A DNA stretch of 64,000 bases, from NCBI RefSeq assembly GCF_037392515.1, contig NC_090281.1, positions 44,430,645 to 44,494,644 of the forward strand, written 5' to 3'. This DNA comes from Haliotis asinina. Lineage: Eukaryota; Mollusca; Gastropoda; Lepetellida; Haliotidae. Positions 35,523 to 47,757 of the stretch are shown piece by piece. Every line of letters starts with the position of its first letter. The first letter of the stretch is position 1. The position numbers and the translations under genes were made by a program. The notes under the pieces are model-generated. The model made no database searches. It saw nothing but the letters and a program-made list of their open reading frames with translations, and had not been told where the DNA came from.

Positions 35523-35776
35523 CATGATTCTTCGACATACCATCCTCCTCTCCAAAGCCACATTTCTGCGACTGCGTTACACGTAACTTACAAGTTAAAT
35601 TTATGTCTCAACAGACAAAACGGTTTCATAATAAAATCCATAAAGACTAAACAGTTTTTAAAAAATCGGAATAATAGCTAGACCGAGAAAATTTTCCGGC
35701 CTTTACAGTTCAGTTTGTGATGTACAATCGAGCGTGCCCTCACTATAAAGGTCTTGTCAAAGAGCGTCATATTACT

Positions 35777-36010
35777 CGACCCGAAAAGATCCGGGTTAGA
35801 ATTCCTCTTCAGTAACCCATGCTTGTCGTAAGAGGCGACTAATGAGATGGGCTGGTCAGGTTGAAATGGTTGACAGGTCATCGTATCCCTGTTGCTTAGA
35901 TCGATGCTTATGCTGTTGACCACTGGATTGTCTTATCCAGATTTGATCATTTACAGACCGCCGCCATGTAGATGGAATATCATAATTGCTGAATGTTAAA
36001 GTGTTAAAGA
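35777..36010 (+). mobile_element. SINE-like repeat, family S2
   Basis: CGACCCGAAAAGATCCGGGT, AGTAACCCATGCTTGTCGTA, AGAGGCGACTAATGAGATGG, GCTTATGCTGTTGACCACTG and CGCCGCCATGTAGATGGAAT. Confidence 0.8.
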
Positions 36011-36024
36011 ACAACCAAACCAAA

Positions 36025-36660
36025 CCAAAAGCCATACCACTCTTGCTTAAACGCTGTTTGATGGTAGCAAGATTCCTGGTCTCTCCACAGCTATCTCAAA
36101 ATGTATCATGAGGAGGGCATTTCCAGTGAAAACATGATGCCCAATGCAAATCCCCGCTCGATTTGTATCCCTTACCGAAAAGGGGCCTAATTAACTTGCA
36201 TTTGCATGTGTTTGTGACGTGATCTGTCGGAAGTGTTACAAGAGTATACTTCCGTCATTTCCTGCAAGAGACAGTCATTACAAATGGATAAGTACACGCA
36301 TTTTATTCAAGGTTTTTACAGTTATTTAAGTCATTTAAGTCCAACAAATTCATATGATAAAATTATACAGACTCACTGGGCTTGCAAAGTTAAAACGCTT
36401 AAGTCGGATTCTATCCAGTATGAAATTGATATATCTTTTTCTATTTAACTGGCACGTGTAATCATTTACTTACACACTGACGCATTAGTACTCATTTGCA
36501 GCCAGGCTGTGCGTCCTTTCGGTTTCAAATTTAGTGTTTTATAACCATATTCATAACAAAACAGGAAGACAGCAGATCATTCAACAAACTTGAAAATATT
36601 CCTTAAAAAAGACAACACTGTCGACGTTTTGAATCAACAATGGGACTCCAATACCCCATC
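36025..36660. other. Intergenic stretch, no gene seen
   Basis: Short open frames only; no recognisable domain or repeat family. Confidence 0.5.
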
Positions 36661-36699
36661 CTAACAAACAAGCCATGGAGCACCTCTGTCAATACTTAA

Positions 36700-37620
36700 A
36701 ATCACCATTACCACCACCATCACCCCTCCTCCATATACACCTGGTACCATCTCGGTCAATGCTTGACATGAAGTCCGTCGACACCCGGCAACACACCAAT
36801 CGGCAACTTCCGCTAAAACGTGACACAATCTCCTTCCACATCTGGCACCAGCTCCACCAACACCTGATATCACCTCCATCAACACCTCACTTTATCTCCG
36901 CTAAAACGTGATACCATCTCCATCAACACATGACATGATCTTCATCAACACCTGGCACAATCTCCTTCAACACCTGGCACCTGTTCATCAACACCCGAAC
37001 CTACCTCCGCTTAAACCTTAGACTTTCCCCATCAACACATGAAACGATCTCCATCAACACCTGACACGATCTCCATCAATATCTGACACAATCTCTTTCA
37101 ATACCCGGCACCATCTCCATCAACACTTAACCCTACCTCCGCTTAAACGTTAGACTATCCCCATCAACACCTGACACGATCTCCATCAACACCTGACACG
37201 ATCTCCTTCAACACATGACACGATCTCCATCAATACCTGACACAATCTCCTTCAACACCCAGCTCCATCTCCACCAACACCTGACCCTACCTCCGCTTAA
37301 ACGCTAGACCATCTCCATCATCACATGACACGATCTCCATCAACACCTGACACGATCTCCATCAACACCAGACACGATCTCCTTCAACACCTGGCACCAG
37401 CTCCACTAACAACTGCCACGATCTCTTCCAACAGCAGACGCAATCCCGTCAAGACCTGTTGATTTTCTCTACAAGCCTGACATCTACAACACCTGACATC
37501 GTCTCTACCAACACCTGATATTTACACCTGACACAATCTCCTTCAACAGCTGACACCAACTCCATCAGCCTTTCACAACGTCTCCATCAACACCTTCATC
37601 AACACCTGACAAAATCACGA
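36700..37620. repeat. Minisatellite, about 21-22 bp unit
   Basis: About 40 imperfect units of CACGATCTCCATCAACACCTGA, with variants CTCCTTCAACACCTGGCACC and a higher-order motif CCTACCTCCGCTTAAACG. It ends at the 3' end of the TRIM-like gene (minus strand). Confidence 0.92.
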
Positions 37621-37626
37621 CCTATA

Positions 37627-39771
37627 TCACACTATTTTGTAAACAGCAACAACACCGCCTTTGACGGAAACGTACATTTGGCCACTTTTACCCAAAAGCA
37701 CACAACGTGGTTCAGACACATTGTTCTGCATTGTATCAACAACACACAGAGCTCTCCCCTCAGGAGAAAAGATCATGATCTCATTCCTGTACATGTCACA
37801 TGCTATGATACGTCCAGTTGCACCAAAGATGGCGTCGGAAGGACGCCACTTCATGCCGTTCCGTTTGTGTCCGTTGACCTTGAGGAAAAGGCCGTCTTCC
37901 TCCGACTCGAGACACACGGATCCCTGCTGTTTCCAAGAGCACACGATTACCACACCGTGAGCTACGTACCGAAGGGATTTCATCTCACCTTTGACCTTAC
38001 TGGTCCACTTTCTGACTATCTTGCCCTTTGTCGTCAAGACGCGCATCTCCTTATTTGGCAGATTGCCAATTATGATGTGGTCGCCAAAGTTAGCGACAAT
38101 GGGATCACAAGTCAGCTCTTCTTTTCGAGCCAAGCATATTTTCGACTGAACTTGCAGATGCGGTGTTAATATAACAAGGAAGTTTTCATAGATGGCACAG
38201 ATAGTATTGTCATCACCAACGCATACAAAACGCTTGAAAAGGTCACATTTTCCATTCTGATTCACCAAAACAATTGCCTTACCATCATCATAGAACTCTT
38301 TAAGTTTTGCATTTGAATCGTCCAAAATCAAAAGTCTGCCGTTATTTTTAAAAGCCATAGCACTTATTCCAGATTGTGATTTATCAGTGCTAACTTTTGT
38401 GATAAACTGACTCTTGTATGATAAAACCCCTTCCGCTGTTGCGTCTATCCCGTGAAGGTTTATCTCTAGAAATTCTTTTGCAGCCCTGTCAGTCTGTGGG
38501 GCATCTGCAATCGCTTCATTCCCCTCACCAGGGTTGTCTGCTGTGTCAGTCACACCCTCCCATGATGTGTTTGAACTGGTGAATTGCCTGGTGTGTATTT
38601 CCGGTTCCTGGTTGAGTAATTTGGGCTTGAAAGATTTCGGTGTAACCTGAGGATTTGCAGCTGTTGCATTCGCGCAGTCCTGGACCATTGGAACTTCACG
38701 TAAAGTAATAAATTCTGCGTCAAGGGGAAGGCTTATATTAACCTTATATGTAGTCAGAGTATCTGTAGATGATACGACGGGGTCCTCTGCATATTCTTTC
38801 AGTCCCTGTTGAAGAGTCTGGGACAGCAACAGCAGAGTCAGCCCACCACCTTCTTCCACCTGCTGACATACTCGGACAACCTCCTCCCTTCTTTCATACT
38901 CAAAATTCACCAGCTTTAGCATCTTTTGTCTCCTCGTCCTCTCGTCCTGAAAACGTCTCCTACCCTTCTCCAGTACCTCAGAACTCTTCTCCGTGATCTT
39001 CTCCAGCACAGCAGCAACTGATGAAGTCACCTCACGCACAAACATTTCTTCCTCTTTGTTTAACTGATCCATCTCTGCTTGCAGTGTTTTGGCAGGGTCT
39101 TGGATACCGGAAGACGTTGCTCCTACCACTGACATTGCCTGTTTCAACGACTCACGCATTTTATTAACTGCTTCGTCTACAGTGTCAAACTGATGTTTCT
39201 TGTGCTCAGAAAAGGCACATTGAACACAGAGTGGCTCAGAACATGTGTGACAGAAAATGTTCAGTGCTTCGCGGTGTTTGTCACAAATCTGTTCCTCCTT
39301 GACAAGAAGGTGTTTATCATACTGACCCTGTCTGATCTCATCAAGGGTGACCACTCGATGTGTCGCTGTAAGTGTTGAAGAGTTATGTCTCGTGGAGCAA
39401 GTTTCACAAAGTTTGTCGCCACAATCCAGGCATTGGCGAGTTGCTTCATGAGAGTCGCCTTTCAATGAACAAACCACACAGTTTGAAGCCTTTGATGTGC
39501 GACAAGCATATACCCTCTGACGCCCGAGTATATAGTAGTTTGTTGTTAGAGAGCTCGCTGATAATGTTTGCAAGCGAGTTTTATGCTTGCACAGAGGGCA
39601 TTGGAAGACATGCCCACCGCCCTCGATAGTAAGCCGTTCTTCAATACAAAGCTGACAGAATGAATGGAGACACGTCAAAAGTTTTGGGGAGGAAAACGAC
39701 TGTTGGCACAGCCTACAAGTGATGTCTTCAAGAGGTACCGGTATTTTTCCTGGAGTCGATTGTGACGCCAT
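37627..39771 (-). CDS. TRIM-type RING E3 ligase with NHL-like propeller (inverted pair, copy A)
   Basis: Single uninterrupted coding region, 714 residues. The RING C3HC4 at 19-61 (CRLC, CLHSFCQLC, CPLC) is followed by B-box1 from 98 (CVVC, CLDC, CETC) and B-box2 near 162-195 (CDKH, CHTC, CVQC, HKKH). A coiled coil lies near 200-330 (QAEMDQLNKEEEMFVREVTS), then a low-complexity linker. The C-terminal about 250 residues have blade-like strands (NGRLLILDDSNAKLKEF, EIMIFSPEGRALCVVDT), as in TRIM2/3/56-type NHL propellers. Probable ubiquitin ligase; substrate unknown. The nearest relative in the window is the 747-residue gene on the other side (copy B). The first 150 residues differ at about 12 sites, the next 50 at about half. 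A TTTTTGGTTCCAG acceptor just before the start suggests a 5' non-coding exon upstream. Exact TRIM class (TRIM56-like is likely) is uncertain. Confidence 0.88.
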   Translation of the reverse strand: MASQSTPGKIPVPLEDITCRLCQQSFSSPKLLTCLHSFCQLCIEERLTIEGGGHVFQCPLCKHKTRLQTLSASSLTTNYYILGRQRVYACRTSKASNCVVCSLKGDSHEATRQCLDCGDKLCETCSTRHNSSTLTATHRVVTLDEIRQGQYDKHLLVKEEQICDKHREALNIFCHTCSEPLCVQCAFSEHKKHQFDTVDEAVNKMRESLKQAMSVVGATSSGIQDPAKTLQAEMDQLNKEEEMFVREVTSSVAAVLEKITEKSSEVLEKGRRRFQDERTRRQKMLKLVNFEYERREEVVRVCQQVEEGGGLTLLLLSQTLQQGLKEYAEDPVVSSTDTLTTYKVNISLPLDAEFITLREVPMVQDCANATAANPQVTPKSFKPKLLNQEPEIHTRQFTSSNTSWEGVTDTADNPGEGNEAIADAPQTDRAAKEFLEINLHGIDATAEGVLSYKSQFITKVSTDKSQSGISAMAFKNNGRLLILDDSNAKLKEFYDDGKAIVLVNQNGKCDLFKRFVCVGDDNTICAIYENFLVILTPHLQVQSKICLARKEELTCDPIVANFGDHIIIGNLPNKEMRVLTTKGKIVRKWTSKVKGEMKSLRYVAHGVVIVCSWKQQGSVCLESEEDGLFLKVNGHKRNGMKWRPSDAIFGATGRIIACDMYRNEIMIFSPEGRALCVVDTMQNNVSEPRCVLLGKSGQMYVSVKGGVVAVYKIV

Positions 39772-40129
<358 letters not shown>

Positions 40130-40149
40130 GACATACATACACTCAGAGA

Positions 40150-43100
40150 GCCAGACACATAGACAGACAGACAGTAAGAGAGTCAATCTTAATCTACGGA
40201 CCCGACACATGGGGATTCCAGCGTTTTGAAAGTATCGAAAAATACATCTAATGACGTGTAAAAATCTTCAAACATCAAAATATTATTCCACTTATGATGA
40301 AAGGTGTTTTTAGCATAGTTTCAAATTGACCATTCTTAACCAATATGCATGACCTCGAGGTCAAATCGAAAGCGAGGCTTCAATAGGTTGACCCAACCTA
40401 GAGAAGGAAAGATTAATGCTGTGTGCCTTTGTGTATCGTTTCACCATATTCCCATGGATAAGATAACAAAAAGGCAGTGGATGACTAAAATACGGAGAGA
40501 TCCTAGAAAACTATTCATAGTAAGTACGTAAAAATTACCGCATGTTGCGTAGTCTATATCTTGCAATCTGTTCACTTTCCAAGATTGTAATCCAAAAAAC
40601 ACCACCACCACCACCACCCCTTCCCCCGCATGTACAAAAGCAATAACCACCCCCAGTTCATGTGTACACAACTGCCCACACCCCCTACCACCACAGATCA
40701 AAAAGGGATACACCCCACCCCACCTAAAATAAATTATGAACGGTCCACTATAGTATTTTTTTGAAAGCATATGGACACACGCAGACACTCTTGTGGTAGA
40801 GGCAGAGAGTTCTGTTTGTAAACATTCTGTATCAGTGCTCATCAAAGTAACATATATTTGTAACTCCAGAGATATATTTTATTGTTGTGTGCGTGGTCAG
40901 AGAAATAACAGTGATGCTGTACAGTGTTTATATTACATTGAGAGTGATACACCCAGCTACTGAGCCCCATGCCGGCCAGTCCTAAATAGAACAACTCCAT
41001 CAAAAGTTACATAAAGAGGAGAGGCAACTCAAGGAAAAGGATGACAAAACATCAGAAATAACAGAAACTTAAACTTGAAAAGTTTGCAGTTTGTAAATTC
41101 ATGTATGATGATAAAACTTGACTGAACATTTTACAGTATTCCATCATTTAAAACATTGATTGGCTAGAACTGTTTCATTTGTTGAATATTTTCCAGGTTT
41201 TGTGGAAGACCTTGTCCAGTCAGCACAACAACTGAATGTAATGTATGTAAACGAATTTGTTTCTGATGAAAAAGATTACACCCAGATGGATTTAGCTGCC
41301 TAACAGAAAAGTCTTTGATAATTTGCTGCTGTTTAATCAATAATTTATGAAAAAGAATGTATTTCATCTTGTTTGAAAAGAGTTGGTTGGGAATATGAAA
41401 AAAAATCAGAGATTATGATAATGTGTGAGGGGTGAAAACCTATGACAAATTATGAACTGATCCAGCCATTGTTGCCATTGATGTTGTCATGTCAGACTAA
41501 TATAATTAAATCTATCAATATAAATACTGTCCAGTGTATTTGCTATTTGCAATTTGTATCCTGTGAAAACTGTATTGTTAATTCATCAGAATTACATTTT
41601 GAAGCTATTATGAATGTGTCTATTGTTATAAGACTTTTAAAACACCATTCCTCACCATTCAACCTCCAATTTCAGTCAAGAAAGAACTTGAAAAAATAAT
41701 CCAGTTTTGTCTTGCACTTTGTGCCCACTTATGGTGACTGAAACAATCTTGTTCTTATTGATGATGTTTTCGGCTGTTATTGTAAGATGCATGCAATTAT
41801 ATGAGTTATATTCATTATATTATTTATATGATATGCGCACATCGCCATCACCAGTGGGTACAGCTGAAAATAAATGTCTGGATAAATACCCCGTATTTAT
41901 TAAACAGATTCGATAGGACAAAACATTTTAATGAGAAATGATACCAAACAAATAATTTTATCGCATACATAATTCAATTTTGTTTGGTCCAGATCCATTC
42001 AAGGAGCGCTATCGTAATCTACATAATATTAATTATAATCCCGATTACAAAGCTCGAGAAATAACAACACAACACCATGCGAAAGTGGACTATTTAAATG
42101 TAGGCCACGAAATAGGTTGAGTCTTTTGCTTTGTTCATGTATGTTGTTCAAGTAAACGGAAATGAGTTCCCTTGGCAATATTTCCACTATTGTAACTTTA
42201 GAGTAGTTTCCCTTCATAACTGCAACATATGGTAACCATTAACCTACCTAGACATCTTAGTTGTATGACTGATCGTGATGTGCTGTGAAGAACAGAAATT
42301 ACTCGCCCTTCAGTCCTTGGATATGCTTCAGGAAGCCCCTTCCCATTTCTCCTAGATATTCCTGGACTATTGGACAGTTTCGCTGTTCAAGGGAAATTTG
42401 AAACCAGGAAGTACAGATTGAGATTGTCACCATTATGCGAATATATGTGTCCTTGCCCCGTGTAGCCTCGTTTTGGTAGAGATGTGAATATTCATAAGGC
42501 TTCATTAAGAATGATCTATTATTGGTTTGTACTAATAAGGGAATATGTACATTAACTGAAACAACGAAAACTACGTTAACGCTCAACATATACCGCACAT
42601 GCAACATTCACTTTGTATGGAGGTCACTTCATTTATACATACACTTTAGGGGGGTTATATGGAGTCATTAACACTGTACATGCTTGAGTGAACGGTCACA
42701 AACGGTCTCTCGACAGAGAGAGAGAGCTACATGCAGCAAATATTTTCACTTTCAGGGATAATTATAATAAGCGTTAAGATAATAATAAAATTTTGACAAA
42801 TCGAAACCTATGTCTCGTACGTGTTCATATTAGGACTTCATTCAACGCGGTATAACGAGGATAACTACTCATCGTCAGTCTGTATCATTTTCATGGCAAG
42901 GTGCTTTATAATTTTCATGGCAGGGTGCATTTATCGGAATGATCACAACATAATTACCTTATATTGATCGACGAATATTCTTTATCGGACTGGGAACACC
43001 CTTTAACAAAACTGAAACTGTCTCCAAGATTATGAGACGCATATACGCCATGCCTGCTGTCATGATTACACCGGCGGTGTAGGTACTGAATGATACGCCT

Positions 43101-43230
43101 AAACAACATACCCACTCTATTACGTGAAATTTATTTTTAGACATTAAAAATTAATTCATATGAGGCTACTGATCTTATGAATATGAGCCTATTGTCATGT
43201 GACGTGTAAATGTGTTTTTACCTCGACAAT
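40150..43230. other. Spacer between the TRIM pair, left part, no gene seen
   Basis: AT-rich, with only short frames. A poly-proline/threonine-like CACCACCACCACC run lies near 40600. A 134-residue minus-strand frame near 40441-40845 is largely low complexity and unconvincing. Confidence 0.55.
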
Positions 43231-43233
43231 ACA

Positions 43234-43365
43234 CCGGAGTGAGTGAATTTAGTTTTACGCCGCACTCAGCACTATTCCGACTAATATAGCGTCTGTAAAT
43301 ATTCCAGCGTGGACCAGACAAATCAGGTGACCAACATCAGGAGCATCTGCTCATATCGACAATTC
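43234..43365 (-). mobile_element. SINE-like repeat, family S2, 3' part
   Basis: GTGAGTGAATTTAGTTTTAC, GCCGCACTCAGCACTATTCC, CGTGGACCAGACAAATCAGG and a short remainder. Confidence 0.75.
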
Positions 43366-43489
43366 CACGTTTTAATGCGACACAGTTGTTACGTAATGAA
43401 CATATAAAACTCTGAAATAATTACATACTCTACCTACATATATGTGGTTGTCCGATTCTGTGATTTTTCTTTAACACTAGATTCACAAA

Positions 43490-43570
43490 ATTCCGGCCAT
43501 ATGGATCAGACAATCCAGTGGTTGAAATCATGAGAATAGACCCATGCAATCACGATGCGATGACAATCCC
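43490..43570 (-). mobile_element. SINE-like repeat, family S2, inner fragment
   Basis: CGGCCATATGGATCAGACAA, TCCAGTGGTTGAAATCATGA and CACGATGCGATGACAATCCC correspond to the middle of family S2. Confidence 0.55.
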
Positions 43571-43705
43571 CAGTTTATCAAAAATGAACAGTTGTCTTCA
43601 GAGTCTTTTCTGGGATTCGAACAATATTGATCCTCAACTGTAAAACAAGAAAATAGGTATAATTCTGTCAGTCATTATTTTTCTGGAACTGCCAAAGCTC
43701 ACAAT

Positions 43706-43955
43706 CTTCTGAGTTTACAGCAGAAATCAGCAATATTCCAACAGCTACATGATGTAAAGTAACCGGTTTGTAACCTATCGGATTAGGTAATCCAGGGATT
43801 GACAGCATGAGCATCAAGTTACTAGTTGCGAGGACATGTATCAACCTAGTCAGCGAGCCTGATCGCCCGATCCCAAAGTTGGTTATCCAGTTACAAGAAT
43901 CAGTTATCATCAGCATGACAGACGATCAAGGCTGCCCTCTAGCAACTCATGTTTG
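43706..43955 (-). mobile_element. SINE-like repeat, family S2, diverged
   Basis: AAATCAGCAATATTCCAACA, TAATCCAGGGATTGACAGCA, TGAGCATCAAG, ATGTATCAACCTAGTCAGCG and GCCTGATCGCCCGATCCCAA follow the S2 order in reverse orientation. Confidence 0.7.
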
Positions 43956-43984
43956 TGTGGATTACGTACAGACACACGCAGCTT

Positions 43985-45045
43985 AAATACTGTACAGTAC
44001 AGTAAGCGTTCAACAACAAACAAAAATACATCGAATAAATACGCAGTATCCATATAATTTACCCGTCGATACTGACACTAGTTACATCATTGTCTTGTAA
44101 TGGTCAGTAATTGACACTGATTATGCTTCACCATTAGAAACGTGTTTCCAATAACATACACTGACACCTTTATTGAAATTTAGTGCACACCGTTAGTTTA
44201 TTTCATGGGAGACGTTTTCTGTCAACACCGGCCGGACGGTTTGAACATTTTGTCAGACCTGCTGCGACCAGTGCAATGTGAAGTTTACAGTGCTCTCAAT
44301 ACCACACGCACTTATAGAGTAGGCTCAAGACTCCAGCTGGCTTCTGCATATATATGTCTCGAAGCTGGTATGTACATCTGTTCAAAGTCTGATGATATAT
44401 ATACATACACTGCTTGTTCAGACAGTTGAGTTAACCGATCCTCGGTTTGTTCAAATCCTGACGTGTAACTGAGCACGCTTTTTCTATTGATTATCTCCTC
44501 GTTATTACGCAGCAGCATTGAGATTGCTGTAATGCTCCATTTCGTAATAAGGCTTACGTGCATGAATCTAAAATCTGTTCTAACAGGCTAATGTAGTTGA
44601 CACTGTTGCAGATGTTTACGTAAGATAAGCAGGGAACAGAATTAAAGTAACGAAATCCAAGCTAATATATTTCGCTGAAACTGCACCCTCACACTCTCCA
44701 ACTGTACAGATTCTCGTAATAAAACAAAAATATTGTTGAAGTCGAAAAAATATCCACTCACTCATTCGGAACAGTACCCATGAGTAATCAGGACTCGGAC
44801 CTAAGTGGGAAGTGACATAACGGTAAAGGTCAGGGTCAAGTTATATTGTCACCGATTTTAAGCAGCTAGGTTGGTCACGCTGACATCGTCTCCGTGGTAG
44901 TATATCAGGAAAAAGGTGGTAATGTTTCCGCCACTTGAGGAATCAGCATGTAACATTTAAACACTCACATGTTCCTGGTACGTCGAAAACACACATGCAA
45001 GTGTCCAGGGAAATATTTAATATTCTCTGTGTGTATGTATGTCTA
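43985..45045. other. Spacer between the TRIM pair, right part, no gene seen
   Basis: Short frames only and no recognised repeat except the edge of the conserved upstream block of copy B. Confidence 0.5.
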
Positions 45046-45297
45046 TGAGAGAGAGAGAGAGTAGTTGTTAAACATTCACGTGACGGCACGTCCGTGTCAC
45101 ACTTGAACATGTTCTGATTGGTTGATGTTTGAAATCCAACCAATCAAATCATTTGTATGCGCCACCTGCTCACCACTATTGTTCTTCCTTATTAAAGAAT
45201 TATGGTGATTTTAGTCTTAGGGTCATTTGGGCGTGCCTCTTGAATCATATAGGTAAAACTTCAACTGCTGTCCATTTTTGGTTCCAGGCGAAGCAAT
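45030..45297 (+). promoter_or_regulatory. Conserved upstream block of TRIM copy B
   Basis: The same block as upstream of copy A, in opposite orientation. It includes a short GAGAGAGAGAGAG run, an inverted CCAAT box (TTCTGATTGGTTGATG), CATTTGGGCGTGCCTCTTGA and an acceptor-like TTTTTGGTTCCAG ending at 45287. The start codon region ATGACGTCAC contains a full CRE palindrome (TGACGTCA), which copy A lacks. Confidence 0.55.
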
Positions 45298-47541
45298 ATG
45301 ACGTCACTATCGACTCCAAGAAAAAAACCGGTACCTCTTGAAGACATCACTTGTAGGCTGTGCCAGCAGCCGTTTTCCTCCCCCAAACTCTTGTCGTGTC
45401 TCCATTCCTTCTGTCAGCTTTGTATTGAAGAACGGCTTACTACCGAGGGCGGTGGGCATGTCTTCCAATGCCCTCTGTGCAAGCATAAAACTCGCTTGCA
45501 AACATTATCAGCGAGCTCTCTAACAACAAACTACTATATACTCGGACGTCAGAGGGTATATGCTTGTCGAACATCAAAGGCTTCAAACTGTGTGGTTTGT
45601 TCACTGAAAGGCGATTCTAATGAAGCAACTCGTCATTGCCTGGATTGTGGCGACAGACTGTGTGAAAGATGTTCCACGAGACATAACTCTTCAACTCTTA
45701 CAGCGACACACCGAGTGGTCTCCCTTAGTGAGATTAAAGATGGTCGGTTGGACAGACATCTTCTACAAAGGGTGGAACCGATTTGTGAAAAACATTGCGA
45801 ATGTTTGGTCATTTTCTGTAAGACGTGTTCTGGGGCATTTTGTGTTAAGTGTGTTGTTGCTGAACACTCAGAACACCAGTTCGAGATGATGGATAAAACT
45901 GTAGCAAAAGTACGCCAGTCACTGAAACAGACACTGTCAAAAGTGACTTCCAGCTCTCAGGACTCTGTCAAAATTCTACAAGCAGAGATGGATCAGTTAA
46001 ACAAAGAGGAAGAAATGTTTGTGAGTGAGCTGACTTCATCAGTTGCTGCTGTGATGGAGAAGATCTCGGAGAAGAGTTCTGAGGTGTTGGAGAAGGGCAG
46101 GAGAAGTTTTAAGGAGGAGAGGACGAGGAAACAAAGAATGCTGGAGCTGGTGAACTCTGAGTCTGAAAGAAGGAAGGAGTTTGTCCGAGTATGTCAGCAG
46201 CTGGAGGGAAGTGATGAGATAACGTTCCTCTTGATGTCTAAAACCATCAATGAAGGATTGAAAGAGATCACAAAGTTAAAACAATTCGCAGCTGACAATG
46301 TGTCTGCTAAGGAACCTCTAAAAAAGTTCAAAATAGACGTAGCAGTTTCACTGGATGATAAATTCCTGACATTGCGTGAAGTACCATTGACAAGAGATCA
46401 CATATCTTTACCCATTGGAGTTAACGTTTCTCGCACTTTGAATCCTGGTTCAGACAAAGGCAGTGAGGACCTGCAAAAGGTTAATAGTATGAAACCCCTT
46501 TCACCCAGAATAGCTTCAGAGAAGGTTGATGCAAGGACCCATCTACCTGAGGTTGGTACTGAGTCTTCAGAAGACCATCTACAAAAACATGACAGACATC
46601 CACAAACCAGCAGACCTATCACGATAGACCACCATGATAATGCCTATGAAGGACCTTCAGCTCTGAAACAAGAGTTAGAGGAAGACACATCCTGTGATAA
46701 AGAAATTGAAATCATAGGCGGCGTTGATAATGTCAAACAGTACATCCAATATAAACGTCAGTTTAGCCTACAGACTGGAACAGACGGTTCCCAGACAGGG
46801 TTGTCCTGCATGGCTCAACGTTCAAATGGTACCCTTATAGTTTTAGACGAACAAAATACAAAGCTAAAAGTGTTTGAAACCAATGGTAACTTTGTATATT
46901 CAGTGTTTCAAAAAGGAAAATGTCAGTTGTTTAAACAGTTTGTGCACGTTGGCGATGGTGACAAGATTTTTGCCATTTATGAAAACAATTTGCTCATCCT
47001 AACACGACATTTAAAGAATTTGTCAACACATCCTCTTCTACGAAAGGAAGCCATGACTTGTGAACCTATCGTGGCCAACTTTGGAGGAAACATTTTGATA
47101 GGAAACCTTCCAGACAGAGAGATGAGAGTGATGACAACATCAGGAAAGATGGTCAGAAAGTGGACCAGTCAAGTCACTGGCGAGATGGCGTCACTGAAGC
47201 ACGTGGTTGACAACGCCGTCATCTCCTGCACATGGCAAGGAAAGGGTTCCGTGTGTATGGAGTCCGAAGAAAATGGTTGTCTTCTCAAAATCAATGGCCA
47301 AAAACGGAATGGAATTAAATGGCGTCCCTCATCCGCAGTCTTCAGCACAAAGGGCCGCACGATTGTGTCTGATATGCATAGGAATGACATCCTGATTTTC
47401 TCTCCAAGTGGTGAGGCTTTGTGCGTTGTTGACACGTTACAGAACCGTGTTTCGGAACCCAACTGTTTGGTCCTAGGGAATGACGTTGACTTGTATGTCT
47501 CATGCAAAGATGGCGTAATAGCGGTGTACAAGTTACTGTAA
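45298..47541 (+). CDS. TRIM-type RING E3 ligase with NHL-like propeller (inverted pair, copy B)
   Basis: Single uninterrupted coding region, 747 residues. Domain order is as in copy A: RING C3HC4 at 19-61 (CRLC, CLHSFCQLC, CPLC), B-box1 from 98 (CVVC, CLDC, CERC), B-box2 (CEKH, CKTC, CVKC, HSEH), a coiled coil with the shared QAEMDQLNKEEEMFVSELTS, and a variable linker. The propeller has NGTLIVLDEQNTKLKVF and DILIFSPSGEALCVVDT. All zinc ligands are present, so both copies look able to fold and act as ubiquitin ligases. The linker between coiled coil and propeller (about residues 350-480) shares almost nothing with copy A. The open frame continues to the propeller end without break, which argues for a live gene. 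The single-exon structure raises an old retroposed origin as an option. Substrate and pathway are unknown; innate immunity is only an inference from the family. Confidence 0.88.
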   Translation: MTSLSTPRKKPVPLEDITCRLCQQPFSSPKLLSCLHSFCQLCIEERLTTEGGGHVFQCPLCKHKTRLQTLSASSLTTNYYILGRQRVYACRTSKASNCVVCSLKGDSNEATRHCLDCGDRLCERCSTRHNSSTLTATHRVVSLSEIKDGRLDRHLLQRVEPICEKHCECLVIFCKTCSGAFCVKCVVAEHSEHQFEMMDKTVAKVRQSLKQTLSKVTSSSQDSVKILQAEMDQLNKEEEMFVSELTSSVAAVMEKISEKSSEVLEKGRRSFKEERTRKQRMLELVNSESERRKEFVRVCQQLEGSDEITFLLMSKTINEGLKEITKLKQFAADNVSAKEPLKKFKIDVAVSLDDKFLTLREVPLTRDHISLPIGVNVSRTLNPGSDKGSEDLQKVNSMKPLSPRIASEKVDARTHLPEVGTESSEDHLQKHDRHPQTSRPITIDHHDNAYEGPSALKQELEEDTSCDKEIEIIGGVDNVKQYIQYKRQFSLQTGTDGSQTGLSCMAQRSNGTLIVLDEQNTKLKVFETNGNFVYSVFQKGKCQLFKQFVHVGDGDKIFAIYENNLLILTRHLKNLSTHPLLRKEAMTCEPIVANFGGNILIGNLPDREMRVMTTSGKMVRKWTSQVTGEMASLKHVVDNAVISCTWQGKGSVCMESEENGCLLKINGQKRNGIKWRPSSAVFSTKGRTIVSDMHRNDILIFSPSGEALCVVDTLQNRVSEPNCLVLGNDVDLYVSCKDGVIAVYKLL

Positions 47542-47642
47542 ATCTACTGCGTTTATAGAGGTGCAAGATTTAGTCGCCCTGTTGTAGCATTCCTTGAATG
47601 TTATAGTTATGATGTATTTGAAATCAAATAAGGTTGCAACAT

Positions 47643-47712
47643 TTTTATGCGTAGTCGGACTCAATTATATACAGAGCACTAGCTGCACATTTGAACCGTG
47701 CGTCTTTGAACA

Positions 47713-47757
<45 letters not shown>

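Noticed and set aside
40441-40845. 134-residue minus-strand frame between the TRIM pair
   Set aside because: Largely Val/Gly/Cys low complexity from a CACCACCACC run, with no start context or homology that I recognise.
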